Assembly: GCF_016466415.2 (NCBI RefSeq)
Contig: NZ_CP066771.1
Location: 3,162,001-3,226,000 of the forward strand
Direction of reading: 5' to 3'
Source: Ralstonia pickettii
GTDB taxonomy: Bacteria; Pseudomonadota; Gammaproteobacteria; Burkholderiales; Burkholderiaceae
Length of the DNA: 64,000 nucleotides
In this document: positions 9,684-18,161 of the stretch, in pieces
How positions within the stretch are numbered: the stretch's first letter is position 1
Layout: each line of letters opens with the position of its first letter
Made by a program: the position numbers and the translations under genes
Notes under the pieces: model-generated
What the model was told of the DNA's origin: nothing
The model's input: only the letters and a program-made list of their open reading frames with translations
The model's database searches: none

Positions 9684-9711
9684 CGCTTCCCACGATGGGA
9701 AGGTTCATACT
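9681..9711 (+). promoter_or_regulatory. CueR-type promoter of copZ
   Basis: The -35 element TTGCGC (9681-9686) and the -10 element CATACT (9706-9711) are separated by exactly 19 bp (9687-9705). The spacer carries the palindrome CTTCCCACGATGGGAAG (9686-9702), matching CueR-type operators. copZ starts 40 bp downstream. Confidence 0.85.
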
Positions 9712-9750
9712 GCAGCCGTGATTCACCCTTCCCTCTTTCAGGAGCCAACC

Positions 9751-9963
9751 ATGACGACGTCTTCCACGACCTTTTCCGTGAGTGGCATGAGCTGCGCCCA
9801 TTGCGTCTCGGCCGTCACCCGTGCGGTGCAGCAGGTCGATGCCGGCGCCAATGTGCAGGTTGATCTGGACAAGCAAACCGTGGCCGTCACCAGCGGTGCC
9901 AGCACCGATGCCGTCAAGGCCGCCATCGAGCAAGCCGGCTACCCGGTCAAATCTTCCGGCTGA
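9751..9963 (+). CDS. copZ: Copper chaperone CopZ (heavy-metal-associated domain protein)
   Basis: A 70-residue cytoplasmic metallochaperone consisting of one HMA domain (ferredoxin-like fold). The Cu(I) site is GMSCAHC near residue 12. The start MTTSSTTF is chosen because AGGAG lies 6-7 nt upstream; an earlier in-frame start at 9718 would lie too close to the -10 of the CueR-type promoter. The gene is divergent from copA, and both have CueR-type promoters, so CopZ presumably carries Cu(I) to the CopA pump. A strong terminator follows 12 bp after the stop. Confidence 0.92.
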   Translation: MTTSSTTFSVSGMSCAHCVSAVTRAVQQVDAGANVQVDLDKQTVAVTSGASTDAVKAAIEQAGYPVKSSG

Positions 9964-9975
9964 ACCGGACGTTGG

Positions 9976-10015
9976 CAACAAAAAAGGCGTGCCGCTGTGG
10001 CACGCCTTTTTGTTG
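9976..10015. terminator. Bidirectional Rho-independent terminator between copZ and ompW
   Basis: GGCGTGCC and GGCACGCC form a GC-rich stem around GCTGT, flanked by an A-run on the left and a T-run on the right (CAACAAAAAA / TTTTTGTTG). It sits between convergent copZ and ompW and can serve both strands. Confidence 0.9.
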
Positions 10016-10028
10016 ACGCGGAAACCGC

Positions 10029-10748
10029 TTAGAAGCGGTAGCCGACGTTCAGGAAGGTCACGACCGGGTTGATCTTGATCTTCGCTTCGCTCACGACGTG
10101 GACGCCGGTCGCCGTCGTGCTGTCGATCGTTGCCGTGGTCTTGAGCGGCAGGTACGACACCGACAGGCCAACGAACCAGTCCTTGGTGATGGCGTACGTG
10201 GCACCCACATTCAGCACCGGGTTCAACGAACCATCGGTCGACACGTTGCTCTTGCTGCCTGGGCCAGCCAGCTTCGTCTGGAAGGCGCTGTTCGTGATCT
10301 TCTCGTCGGAGAACCACGTGTAGTTCAGGCCCAGACCCACGTACGGACGGAACTTGGTGTCGGCGTTGAAGAAGTACCACTTCGCCAGCACGGCCGGGCT
10401 CCATTGCTTGGCCGACCCGATTTCGCCGTAACCGGACAGTGAGCCCGTCCCTTCGATCTTGTGGCGCGGCGGAATGCCACCGACCAGCTCAACGGCAATG
10501 TTGTCGGTAAAGAAGTGCGTGAAGGCGAGACCGACGGTATCGGCTTCCTGGATCTTGGCGCCCGTGCCGGATTGCGACTGGTTCACCGGCATGCCGCCGA
10601 TGCTCTTGACCAACAGCGGATCGCTCGAGCTGTTCGGCATCACGCGGAACCAGCCGAGGCTGACGATATTGCTGCCGGCAGCCTGTGCGTGCGCGGCGGT
10701 GGCGAGGATCATCCCGGCGGCGGCCGCCAGTGCTTTTTTATAGGCCAT
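10029..10748 (-). CDS. ompW: Outer membrane protein OmpW family
   Basis: A 239-residue eight-stranded beta-barrel of the OmpW family. MAYKKALAAAAGMILATAAHAQA is a Sec signal peptide with an AHA-Q cleavage site, followed by alternating-hydrophobicity strands. The family segment KWYFFNADTKFRPYVGLGLNY and the C-terminal aromatic ending VGYRF, needed for barrel assembly, are present. OmpW proteins are proposed to form narrow hydrophobic channels in the outer membrane. The gene is convergent with copZ and shares its terminator. About 200 bp of non-coding DNA lies upstream, including an inverted CTAGAA/TTCTAG pair near 10867-10884 of unknown role. Confidence 0.92.
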   Translation of the reverse strand: MAYKKALAAAAGMILATAAHAQAAGSNIVSLGWFRVMPNSSSDPLLVKSIGGMPVNQSQSGTGAKIQEADTVGLAFTHFFTDNIAVELVGGIPPRHKIEGTGSLSGYGEIGSAKQWSPAVLAKWYFFNADTKFRPYVGLGLNYTWFSDEKITNSAFQTKLAGPGSKSNVSTDGSLNPVLNVGATYAITKDWFVGLSVSYLPLKTTATIDSTTATGVHVVSEAKIKINPVVTFLNVGYRF

Positions 10749-10951
10749 CTCTGTATGTGCTCCTGTGTCAGACGCATCCGCGACAAATGTGTTGATTCGT
10801 TTGCGGTGCGTTCTACGTCTCCTCCCAGGCGGAAGGGATGGCCATTATCCCGTGTGATTGCCTAGACTAGAACCCTTTTTCTAGAGGTTTCCTGTTACAA
10901 CATGTGCGCGCGATCGGCCTGCGGCGCGCTTCTGCAGCACATGCCCAATTT

Positions 10952-11953
10952 TTAAACAGCCGTGGACTTGGTCAGCGCAAGCACGCAAGCAGCTAGATCC
11001 CACAGGGCACTGCCGACGCTTTTGAACACCACCGGGGACACCGGCGCGGGCTGCGTGAGCGTGTCGGGCGGCGTATCGATGCACTGTTGTAAGGGCCGCA
11101 CACGGGACCATGGCACGCCAGCCTGCAGCAGGTCACCGGCTTCGGCTTCCAGGTCGACGAGCGTATCGGCGTACAGCCGATCGACCGCTGCGGCATGCAC
11201 GCACAGGCGTGGCGGCAGCTCCGCCATGTCGGGCCGGAATGCGCCAACAGCCGCGATGAAGTGATGCGCTCCCCACGCGTAGCCCGCAGGTTGGCTTGGA
11301 TCCCCCAGATCCGGGAGCACCGGTTGCGATGACGGTGTCGCGGTGATCACCAGAGAAGCCTGCGGCAATGCAGCGCGGGCCGCATCCGCCACGCCTGCCG
11401 CATCGCCGCCCGCGAGCGCGGTGGCGTTCATGCCGAGCGCGCGTGCGTAGTCCGCCAGCCCATCGGCGCTTGCAGCCGTGCGCGCAATGATGGTGACGCG
11501 ACGCGTGCCCAGTCCGAAGCGGAAGGCCTCCAGATGTGCGCGGGCCTGGGCACCGGCGCCGATCAACAGGAGATCTCCCGCCGGCTCAGGTGCCAGCAAG
11601 CGCGCCGCCAGCAACGACACAGCGGCGGTACGGTGCGCGGTAACGGTCGGGCCATCCAGCATCAGCCGGCGCACACCCGTGCGGGCATCCATCACCACCA
11701 CCTCACCGTGGATCGCCGGCAAGCCCTGCCCAGGGTTGTGCGGATGCACGGTGATCATCTTGGTGATGGCGATGTCGGCGTTGGACGCGGGCATCAGCAA
11801 CAGACTGCCCCCGCCCGCCACGGGCATCACAAGGCGGGCCGGCGCCAGGGCACGGCCTGCGCGCGCGTCGCGCAACACCTGGGCGATGGCATCGGCCAAG
11901 GCGGCATACGGCAAGCGGGCTGCCGTGGTGGCAGCGTCGAGGGTCTCCAGCAT
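10952..11953 (-). CDS. Ornithine cyclodeaminase / mu-crystallin family protein
   Basis: A 333-residue NAD(P)-binding protein of the ornithine cyclodeaminase/mu-crystallin family. The N-terminal dimerisation half carries the substrate-binding segment ITKMITVHPHNPGQGLPAIHG, and the Rossmann half begins LLLIGAGAQARAHLEAF (about residues 127-143), typical of the family. A GGGAG Shine-Dalgarno precedes the start. Members include ornithine cyclodeaminase, ketimine reductases and Delta1-pyrroline-2-carboxylate reductase; the exact reaction cannot be chosen from the sequence, though proline/hydroxyproline or lysine catabolism is plausible. It follows the YhhN gene on the same strand, 34 bp away. Confidence 0.85.
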   Translation of the reverse strand: MLETLDAATTAARLPYAALADAIAQVLRDARAGRALAPARLVMPVAGGGSLLLMPASNADIAITKMITVHPHNPGQGLPAIHGEVVVMDARTGVRRLMLDGPTVTAHRTAAVSLLAARLLAPEPAGDLLLIGAGAQARAHLEAFRFGLGTRRVTIIARTAASADGLADYARALGMNATALAGGDAAGVADAARAALPQASLVITATPSSQPVLPDLGDPSQPAGYAWGAHHFIAAVGAFRPDMAELPPRLCVHAAAVDRLYADTLVDLEAEAGDLLQAGVPWSRVRPLQQCIDTPPDTLTQPAPVSPVVFKSVGSALWDLAACVLALTKSTAV

Positions 11954-11987
11954 CGGGCTCCCGCAGCGGAAGAAACGTCGGACGGAC

Positions 11988-12752
11988 TTATGCAGCAGCG
12001 CGGCGCGGCGGCGGTGTGCGGCGCGTGAGCAATCCCGCGCTGATGAGCAGCTGCGCAGCGGCGTAACTCCACCAGATCGCCAGCTCGTGGTCGGTGAACG
12101 GAAAGACGAACACGCTGATGCCGATCATCGCGTCGGAAGCTGCAAACGCGAGTGCGCCCCACGCCGTCAGCGGCCCCGGCAGGCGCGCCAGCAATGCCGC
12201 GCACACCATCGCCGAGAGGACGACCATGTAGGCAATGACGGGCCCCTTGAGCTCGCCGAGCCCTGGCCAGTACCACAGCAGCATGCCGATGGCCACGCCG
12301 ATCATCACGCCGACACCGATCATGCGGATGGCCGACGACACGCCACGCAGCCCCACCAGCACCCGCAGATAGCACAGATGCGCCAGCAGGAAGCAGCCCA
12401 GCCCGGCCATGAACGAGAACGCGAGCCCCGGCAGAACGAGCCACAGATCCCCGAGTGCGGAAAACATCATGGCGCCGATCAGCCAGCGCCGCTCGCGCGG
12501 AATCTCGTGCAGCGATGCGGCCCGCGCCAGCAGCAGCGCCATCAGCATTTTCCACAGCGGCTGCGCGACGATGCGACCGACCAGCGGGGTGCCGGGCGGT
12601 ACATCTACGGCCACCATGGTCAGCATGCCGCCGTAGGTCACGCCTGCCACGGCAGCAGCCACCCACCACGCGCGAACCCGTGCCGGCATGCCGTAGCCGC
12701 CTGACAGATGCGCCGGCGCGTGCGCCGGATGCGTGGTGTGCCCTTCAACCAT
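11988..12752 (-). CDS. YhhN family membrane protein (lysoplasmalogenase-like)
   Basis: A 254-residue protein with about eight membrane segments matching the YhhN/TMEM86 family, some of whose members hydrolyse lysoplasmalogens. The family block with the conserved acidic residue is visible as FSALGDLWLVLPGLAFSFMAGL. The first 20 residues (His/Pro rich) are not conserved in the family, but GGGAG stands upstream of the first Met; a start at MPARVRAW (12689) is possible. The gene runs ahead of the ornithine cyclodeaminase-like gene. Substrate in this organism is unknown, since plasmalogens are not expected in aerobic proteobacteria. Confidence 0.75.
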   Translation of the reverse strand: MVEGHTTHPAHAPAHLSGGYGMPARVRAWWVAAAVAGVTYGGMLTMVAVDVPPGTPLVGRIVAQPLWKMLMALLLARAASLHEIPRERRWLIGAMMFSALGDLWLVLPGLAFSFMAGLGCFLLAHLCYLRVLVGLRGVSSAIRMIGVGVMIGVAIGMLLWYWPGLGELKGPVIAYMVVLSAMVCAALLARLPGPLTAWGALAFAASDAMIGISVFVFPFTDHELAIWWSYAAAQLLISAGLLTRRTPPPRRAAA

Positions 12753-12845
12753 CGTGGTCTCCCGCCCAAGACAGGCGTTTCATATCAGCAAAGTCATGTC
12801 GGCTTGCAGCGTGACACGCCGAGCACCCTGGCGCAAGGCGCGAAT

Positions 12846-13322
12846 TTACCCACCAAGGTGGGATAGCGGCAACGCGCCATCCCTCTTCAGGGCTGTCAGT
12901 ACGATATTGGAACGCACGTTATCCACACCCGGCACGCGCATCAGCTTGCGCATGACGAATTCCGACAACGCCGGCAGGTCGGGCACCACCACGCGCAGCA
13001 TGTAATCGGCGTCGCCCGCCACGGAATAGCATTCCTGCACCGCATCGAGCAGGCTGATCTCTTCATGAAAGCGTTCGACGATGGCGTCGCCGTGGTGCGC
13101 CAGCTTGACGCTCGCGAACACCGTCACGCCCAGCCCCAGCCCGGTCGGCGAGAGCACCACCCGGTAGCCCTCGATCACGCCTTCCGATTCAAGCCGCGCC
13201 AGGCGCCGCCCGACTTGGCTGGCCGACAGGTGGACTTGCTCCGAGAGCTGCTGATGCGTCGCACGCCCATCGCGCTGAAGCGCCGCTAACAGGGCCAGAT
13301 CGAAGGCATCAAGCGAAATCAT
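12846..13322 (-). CDS. Lrp/AsnC family transcriptional regulator, probable regulator of phhA
   Basis: A 158-residue Lrp/AsnC regulator: an N-terminal helix-turn-helix (DAFDLALLAALQRDGRATHQQLSEQVHLSASQVGRRL) and a C-terminal RAM effector-binding domain with the segment ECYSVAGDADYMLRVVVPDL. The start MISLDAFD is supported by AGGAGGTG upstream. It is divergent from phhA, with about 140 bp between the starts, so it very likely senses an aromatic amino acid and controls phenylalanine hydroxylase; that role is inferred from position. Pseudomonads use the sigma-54 activator PhhR instead. Confidence 0.88.
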   Translation of the reverse strand: MISLDAFDLALLAALQRDGRATHQQLSEQVHLSASQVGRRLARLESEGVIEGYRVVLSPTGLGLGVTVFASVKLAHHGDAIVERFHEEISLLDAVQECYSVAGDADYMLRVVVPDLPALSEFVMRKLMRVPGVDNVRSNIVLTALKRDGALPLSHLGG

Positions 13323-13460
13323 GCACACCTCCTGCGTTGACAGGCTGCATTCTGCATGATTTCCGCAAACAACGTGCAATGTGTGGCGGTTTTGCGGCCA
13401 ACCCGCGTCGACGCGCCCCTACACTGGCCGGACTCTGATTGCACAAGATCGACATTACAA

Positions 13461-14405
13461 ATGGCCATCGCAACCAACGCCCCCGATGCAGCGCAAAACG
13501 CCGCCCCGGCCGGCTTCAACGGCACCCTGACCGATAAGCTGCGTGAACAATTTGCCGAAGGCCTGGACGGCCAGACGCTGCGCGCTGATTTCACCATGCA
13601 GCAGCCGGTGCACCGCTACACCGCCGCCGACCATGCAACGTGGCGCACGCTGTACGACCGCCAGGAAGCGCTGTTGCCGGGCCGTGTCTGTGATGAATTC
13701 CTGCAAGGCCTGTCGACACTGGGCATGAGCCGCGATGCTGTGCCGTCATTTGACCAGCTCAACGAAACGCTGATGCGCGCCACCGGCTGGCAGATCGTCG
13801 CGGTGCCAGGCCTGGTGCCTGACGAAGTGTTCTTCGATCACCTCGCCAACCGCCGCTTCCCCGCAAGCTGGTGGATGCGCCGCCCCGATCAGCTCGATTA
13901 CCTGCAAGAGCCGGATTGCTTCCACGACATCTTCGGCCACGTGCCGCTGCTGATTAACCCGATCTTTGCCGACTACATGGAAGCCTACGGCAAGGGTGGC
14001 CTGAAGGCCGCGCGCCTGGGCCAGCTCGACATGCTGGCGCGCCTGTACTGGTACACGGTGGAATTCGGCCTGATCCGCACGCCGGCCGGCCTGCGCATCT
14101 ACGGGGCGGGCATCGTGTCGAGCAAGAGTGAATCGGTATATGCGCTGGATTCGGCCAGCCCGAACCGCATCGGCTTTGACGTGCGCCGCATCATGCGCAC
14201 GCGCTATCGCATCGACACGTTCCAGAAGACCTACTTCACCATCGACAGCTTCGAGCAACTGTTCGATGCCACGCGCCCGGACTTCACGCCGCTGTATGAA
14301 GAACTCGCCGCGCTACCGACTATCGGTGCGGGGGATGTGATGGATGGCGATGTGGTGCTGAACGTCGGAAACCGCGAAGGTTGGGCAGACACGGCGGACA
14401 TCTGA
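13461..14405 (+). CDS. phhA: Phenylalanine 4-monooxygenase PhhA
   Basis: A 314-residue pterin- and iron-dependent enzyme converting phenylalanine to tyrosine with oxygen and tetrahydropterin. The iron ligands are His155 and His160 (HDIFGHVPLL) and Glu201 (TVEFGL), spaced as in the Chromobacterium enzyme. The start MAIATNAP is chosen by family length; the open frame runs further upstream, into the divergent promoter region. No N-terminal ACT domain is present, as usual for bacterial forms. phhB follows after 60 bp and recycles the cofactor, so the two genes form one pathway unit, facing the Lrp-type regulator. Confidence 0.95.
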   Translation: MAIATNAPDAAQNAAPAGFNGTLTDKLREQFAEGLDGQTLRADFTMQQPVHRYTAADHATWRTLYDRQEALLPGRVCDEFLQGLSTLGMSRDAVPSFDQLNETLMRATGWQIVAVPGLVPDEVFFDHLANRRFPASWWMRRPDQLDYLQEPDCFHDIFGHVPLLINPIFADYMEAYGKGGLKAARLGQLDMLARLYWYTVEFGLIRTPAGLRIYGAGIVSSKSESVYALDSASPNRIGFDVRRIMRTRYRIDTFQKTYFTIDSFEQLFDATRPDFTPLYEELAALPTIGAGDVMDGDVVLNVGNREGWADTADI

Positions 14406-14465
14406 GCGCAGATCGTGGCGCGCTGACTATACTGCGCGCATTCAAGACAGAACTTCGCCCCCATC

Positions 14466-14780
14466 ATGATGCCGACCCTGAACGACGACCAACGCAAGGC
14501 CCTCTTTGCCGAAGTGCCCGGCTGGACGCTGCAGAGCGACCGCGACGCCATCCAGAAAACTTTCACCTTTACCGACTTCAACGCCGCGTTCGGCTTCATG
14601 ACGCGCGTGGCGATCAAAGCCGAGCAGATGAATCACCACCCCGAGTGGTTCAACGTGTGGAATCGCGTGGACATCACGTTGTCCACGCATGATGCGAACG
14701 GGCTCACGCACCGTGACGCCGATCTCGCGCGCTTTATCGAGCAGGCCGCGAAAGGCGCAGGCGCCACCGGCGCGAAGTAA
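14466..14780 (+). CDS. phhB: 4a-hydroxytetrahydrobiopterin dehydratase (pterin-4a-carbinolamine dehydratase)
   Basis: A 103-104 residue enzyme that dehydrates the 4a-hydroxypterin made by PhhA so that the cofactor can be reduced again. The signature [18 protein letters not shown], with the catalytic His pair, and the [17 protein letters not shown] segment are typical. Two adjacent ATG codons (14466 and 14469) make the exact first residue uncertain. It lies 60 bp behind phhA. Confidence 0.94.
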   Translation: MMPTLNDDQRKALFAEVPGWTLQSDRDAIQKTFTFTDFNAAFGFMTRVAIKAEQMNHHPEWFNVWNRVDITLSTHDANGLTHRDADLARFIEQAAKGAGATGAK

Positions 14781-14798
14781 TCACCGCAATGCTGGCGC

Positions 14799-15026
14799 TC
14801 AGCCCTGTGTGGCTGCGCGCCACGCCTCGTACGCCGCCCGCGCCCTGTCGCCCAATTGCTCAGGGGCGATGCGGGTGGCGCCTTGTACAATCATCAGCGC
14901 ATACGGCTTGGCCAGCGCCGACGCCTCGGCACACAGCCGCAGTTCCTCGCCTTCGGCGGGCGAACGGGCACGCCAGAAATTGATGGCGGCCTCCAGATCG
15001 GTGATGGTGAGCAGGGCATCGGTCAT
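14799..15026 (-). CDS. DUF3717 domain protein
   Basis: A 75-residue soluble protein matching DUF3717, a small family I know mainly from Burkholderiales. Its conserved features are TITDLEAAINFWRARSP near the start, LCAEASALAKPYALMIV in the middle and an Arg/Ala-rich end (RARAAYEAWRAA). It has no signal peptide or membrane segment and no known function. It is convergent with phhB and divergent from the response regulator, with 75 bp between the two starts. Confidence 0.8.
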   Translation of the reverse strand: MTDALLTITDLEAAINFWRARSPAEGEELRLCAEASALAKPYALMIVQGATRIAPEQLGDRARAAYEAWRAATQG

Positions 15027-15101
15027 CCGCGCATTGTAGCGCTGCCCAATCTCGCCGATTGTCCCTTTTTGCCCTTTCCGCCCGCACTCTGGATCGAGTC
15101 A

Positions 15102-15812
15102 ATGCGCATCCTGCTGATTGAAGACGACCGTGCCATCGCCAGCGGCATCCATGCCGGGCTCACGCAAGCCGGGCACCGCGTGCATGTCGTTCATGACGGT
15201 GTCTTCGCCACTGAACAACTCACCCGGCAGACCCACGATCTGGTGATCCTCGATCTCGGGCTGCCCGGCATCGACGGCATGACGCTGCTCTCGCAATTTC
15301 GGGCGCGCGATCGCGTGACACCCGTGCTGATCCTGACCGCCCGCGACGGCCTGCTCGACAAGGTGAACGGCCTGAACGCGGGCGCGGATGATTACCTGCT
15401 CAAGCCGTTCGAGATGCTCGAACTCGTGGCCCGCGTGGGCGCATTGCTCCGCCGTCGCGGGGATCCGACCGAACCCGCCGCGCGCCCTGACATCCTGGTC
15501 GGACGGCTGCGCATGAGCGGCGTGGAGCGGCGCATCTTTGTCGACGCCGCTCCGCTGGAACTGTCGCCGCGCGAATTTGCCGTGCTGGAGTTGCTGATGC
15601 TCCGCCAAGGCCGGGTGGTCAGCAAGGTTCAGTTGCAGGACCACCTTGCCAGCTTCGGGCATGCCATCGGTGAAGCCAGCCACGACGTGGTGGGCGATAC
15701 GGCCATCGAAGTCTATGTGCACCGCGTGCGCCGCAAGATCGAACATTCCGAGGCAGAGATCGTCACGGTGCGCGGCTTCGGCTATTTGCTGCAGGCACGC
15801 GCGGCAGCGTAG
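15102..15812 (+). CDS. OmpR-family response regulator (QseB/TctD-like)
   Basis: A 236-residue two-component regulator: an N-terminal receiver domain with the acidic pocket EDD (residues 7-9), phosphoacceptor Asp51 (ILDLGLPG) and conserved Lys (LLKPFEMLEL), followed by a C-terminal winged helix ending VRRKIEHSEAEIVTVRGFGYLL. The start MRILLIEDD is unambiguous by domain boundary, though the frame is open much further upstream. The partner kinase begins 9 bp after the stop, so the pair is an operon. It most resembles the QseB/TctD branch; no tct or flagellar genes are near, so the regulon is unknown. Confidence 0.92.
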   Translation: MRILLIEDDRAIASGIHAGLTQAGHRVHVVHDGVFATEQLTRQTHDLVILDLGLPGIDGMTLLSQFRARDRVTPVLILTARDGLLDKVNGLNAGADDYLLKPFEMLELVARVGALLRRRGDPTEPAARPDILVGRLRMSGVERRIFVDAAPLELSPREFAVLELLMLRQGRVVSKVQLQDHLASFGHAIGEASHDVVGDTAIEVYVHRVRRKIEHSEAEIVTVRGFGYLLQARAAA

Positions 15813-15821
15813 GTCTCGTCC

Positions 15822-17495
15822 ATGTTCAAGCGCCACCGTCCCGCCTCGTCGTCGGCTTCAGCAGCACCGGCCAAGGGCGGCAACGGTGCGATCAGCCTGC
15901 GCCTGCATCTGTTGCGTGCGCTGGCGACACCGCTGTTCGGCCTGATTGTGGGCACCGGCGCGCTGTCATACTGGCTGGCGGCGCATTACACCGCGCAGGT
16001 GTTCGATCGCGCATTGGTGGGGGTGGCGAACACGCTGGCTGAGCAATTGCGCATCGCCGGTCCGCATGTGTCGGCGGCCAAGCTCTACGACATTGCTCTC
16101 ACCGCCCAGACGCTCGTCCAGAACAGCGGCGAAGACCGCATCTACTGGCGCATTTCCGGCCCTACGGGCACCCTCGTTGGGCGCGACACGCCATTGGGCT
16201 ACGGCTCGGGCCAGGTTCGCATTGGCGATGCGCGCGTGTTCTACAGCTGGATCGACGGCAAACAGGTACGTGCGGTGCATCTGCTCGTGCCGGGCGTGAG
16301 CGCGGAGGTGCCCAAGCCGCGCTCGCCGCGACAACCTGTACCGCCCGATCCCGAAGACGATGTCACGCGCCCTGCGCTCGCGCCCACGCTGGCGCAGACG
16401 GCACCGGCGTTCAACCCGTCCAACCCGCCCGATGCCATGCAGGCCGAGGGCGGCATCGTCGTGGAAGTGGCGGAGCTGCTGGACCATCGCGATACGGCCG
16501 CCAAGGAAGTGCTGCTGTCGGTGTCGATTCCATTGATCGTGCTGCTGGCAATTGGGGGGCTGATTCTTTCGCTCGTGCTCAAGGAAGAATTGCAGCCGTT
16601 GCAGACGCTGGCCGATACGCTCAACAAGCAGAGCGCGCGTTCGGTGACACCGCTGCCGGCGGAATCGGCCGAACGCGTGCCGGCCGAACTGCAGCCGCTC
16701 ATCAACGCGATGAACGCGCTGCTGGCCCGGCTGCGCGACGCACTGGAAGCGCAGCGCACCTTCATCGCAGACGCGGCACATCAACTCCGCACGCCGCTGA
16801 CGGCGTTGAAGCTGCACGCCGATCGCGCTGTCGACGCCAAGACATTGGACGATGCCCGCCCCGCGCTGCTCGAGCTGCAATCGGGTGCGAACCGCGCGGT
16901 GCGTCTATCCAACCAGTTGCTCACGCTGGCGCGTGCCGAGCCAGGTATGACGCTGGACCAACTCGGCACGCCGATGCGCGTCGATCTTGTCTCGCTGGCG
17001 TTCGACACCGGCGCCGAGTGGGTGCCGCGCGCGCTCGCGCGCGGGCTGGACCTGGGCTTCGAGGCCTGGCCGCACGACGCCACACTGCCAGGTTCCTTGC
17101 AGGCACCGGTGCTGGCCAACGCAGTGCTATTGCGCGAAGCCATCAACAACCTGCTCGACAACGCCATCAAATATGTGCCGGCTGGCGGACGCGTAACCTT
17201 GCGCGCCGGCATGGAGGCCGACGCGGCATCCAAGTGGTGGGGTGTGGTGAGCGTGGAAGACAACGGCCCCGGCATTCCACCCGAGCGGCGCGGTGAAGTG
17301 TTCCAGCGCTTCTTCCGCGGGGATGCGGACCACCGCCCTGGGCAGCCGCAAGGCAGCGGCCTGGGCCTGGCCATCGTGCACGACATCGTGCGTCTGCACG
17401 GCGGCACCGTTGCCATCGACGATGCAACCGCGCGCGATGGCAGTCGCGTGATGCGCTTCGTGTTGCGTCTGCCGCTGGCAGACGACGCCGTCTGA
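15822..17495 (+). CDS. Sensor histidine kinase, partner of the OmpR-type regulator
   Basis: A 557-residue membrane sensor kinase. Order: a cytoplasmic tail, first membrane segment near residues 38-55, a sensor N-terminal region of about 170 residues that includes a Pro-rich stretch (about 165-205), a second membrane segment (VSIPLIVLLAIGGLILSLVL), HAMP-like linker, HisKA with phosphoacceptor His320 (ADAAHQLRTPLTALK), and an ATPase domain with N box (NNLLDNAIKY) and G boxes (DNGPGIP, GSGLGLAIV). The N-terminal architecture resembles the TctE/QseC group with a 2CSK_N-type sensor. It is 9 bp behind its regulator. The signal is unknown. Confidence 0.9.
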   Translation: MFKRHRPASSSASAAPAKGGNGAISLRLHLLRALATPLFGLIVGTGALSYWLAAHYTAQVFDRALVGVANTLAEQLRIAGPHVSAAKLYDIALTAQTLVQNSGEDRIYWRISGPTGTLVGRDTPLGYGSGQVRIGDARVFYSWIDGKQVRAVHLLVPGVSAEVPKPRSPRQPVPPDPEDDVTRPALAPTLAQTAPAFNPSNPPDAMQAEGGIVVEVAELLDHRDTAAKEVLLSVSIPLIVLLAIGGLILSLVLKEELQPLQTLADTLNKQSARSVTPLPAESAERVPAELQPLINAMNALLARLRDALEAQRTFIADAAHQLRTPLTALKLHADRAVDAKTLDDARPALLELQSGANRAVRLSNQLLTLARAEPGMTLDQLGTPMRVDLVSLAFDTGAEWVPRALARGLDLGFEAWPHDATLPGSLQAPVLANAVLLREAINNLLDNAIKYVPAGGRVTLRAGMEADAASKWWGVVSVEDNGPGIPPERRGEVFQRFFRGDADHRPGQPQGSGLGLAIVHDIVRLHGGTVAIDDATARDGSRVMRFVLRLPLADDAV

Positions 17496-17511
17496 ACGAC
17501 GAGCGTTCGAC

Positions 17512-18051
17512 TTACTTCTTCTTGGTCTTCTCGGGCGGCGCCAGCATTGTGCCGCGGCATTTCTTCGCGCCGCAGCGGCACGCGAACTGTTCCTTCAGTG
17601 CCTTGGTCTGACGGCCCTCGATGACGAGGCCGTAGTCGTAGAACAGTTCTTCGCCGGCTTCGATGTCGCGCAGCGCGTGAATGAACACGCGGCCATCTGC
17701 TTCCCGCGCTTCGCAGTTCGGCTTGCACGCATGGTTGATCCAGCGCGCGCGGTTGCCGCCGTACTTGGCGTCGATCACGCTGCCGTCTTCCAGGCTGAAA
17801 TAGAAGGTGTGATTCGGGTCGGAGGGGTCATGCGGATGGCGGCGCAGCGCTTCCTTCCACGTGATGTGCTCGCCCTTGTATTCGATGATCTTCTTGCCGC
17901 GTGCGATGGCGACCACGGCATACACGCCGCGTCCGTGCACGCCCGATTCGCGCACCTCGATGCGATCGCGGCGGCGCAGTTTGGCCGGCGCTTCCGTCGC
18001 GGGCGAGGACTCAGCCAGAGCCGGCGTGGCATCAGGGGACGTGCGTGTCAT
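17512..18051 (-). CDS. SET-domain lysine methyltransferase-like protein
   Basis: A 179-residue protein with a SET domain covering roughly residues 28-150, the fold of S-adenosylmethionine-dependent protein lysine methyltransferases. The family motifs are visible: GRGVYAVVAIARGKKIIEYKGE near the start, RWINHACKPNCEA (the NHxCxPNC motif) and GEELFYDYG (the catalytic Tyr motif). A Cys cluster CRCGAKKCRGTML after the domain matches a zinc-binding post-SET element. Flanking tails are Ala/Pro rich and Lys rich. It is convergent with the kinase gene and is divergent from the HU gene across a 633-bp intergenic stretch. Its target is unknown; nucleoid proteins such as HU are a possible but untested substrate. 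Confidence 0.85.
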   Translation of the reverse strand: MTRTSPDATPALAESSPATEAPAKLRRRDRIEVRESGVHGRGVYAVVAIARGKKIIEYKGEHITWKEALRRHPHDPSDPNHTFYFSLEDGSVIDAKYGGNRARWINHACKPNCEAREADGRVFIHALRDIEAGEELFYDYGLVIEGRQTKALKEQFACRCGAKKCRGTMLAPPEKTKKK

Positions 18052-18161
18052 TGGGAAATAGCGCTGTAAAGCGAAACAAAAACGTCGATCAACGAAGCCG
18101 TGAGCCTACACCAAAAGCATGGCATCTCGACACGCGCCGCAACCCCATGCTGCCCCATCAG

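Noticed and set aside
13420-13460. Sigma-54 promoter before phhA
   Set aside because: A GG...GC pair is present but its spacing is not the required 10 bp, and the adjacent regulator is Lrp-type, not an enhancer-binding protein.
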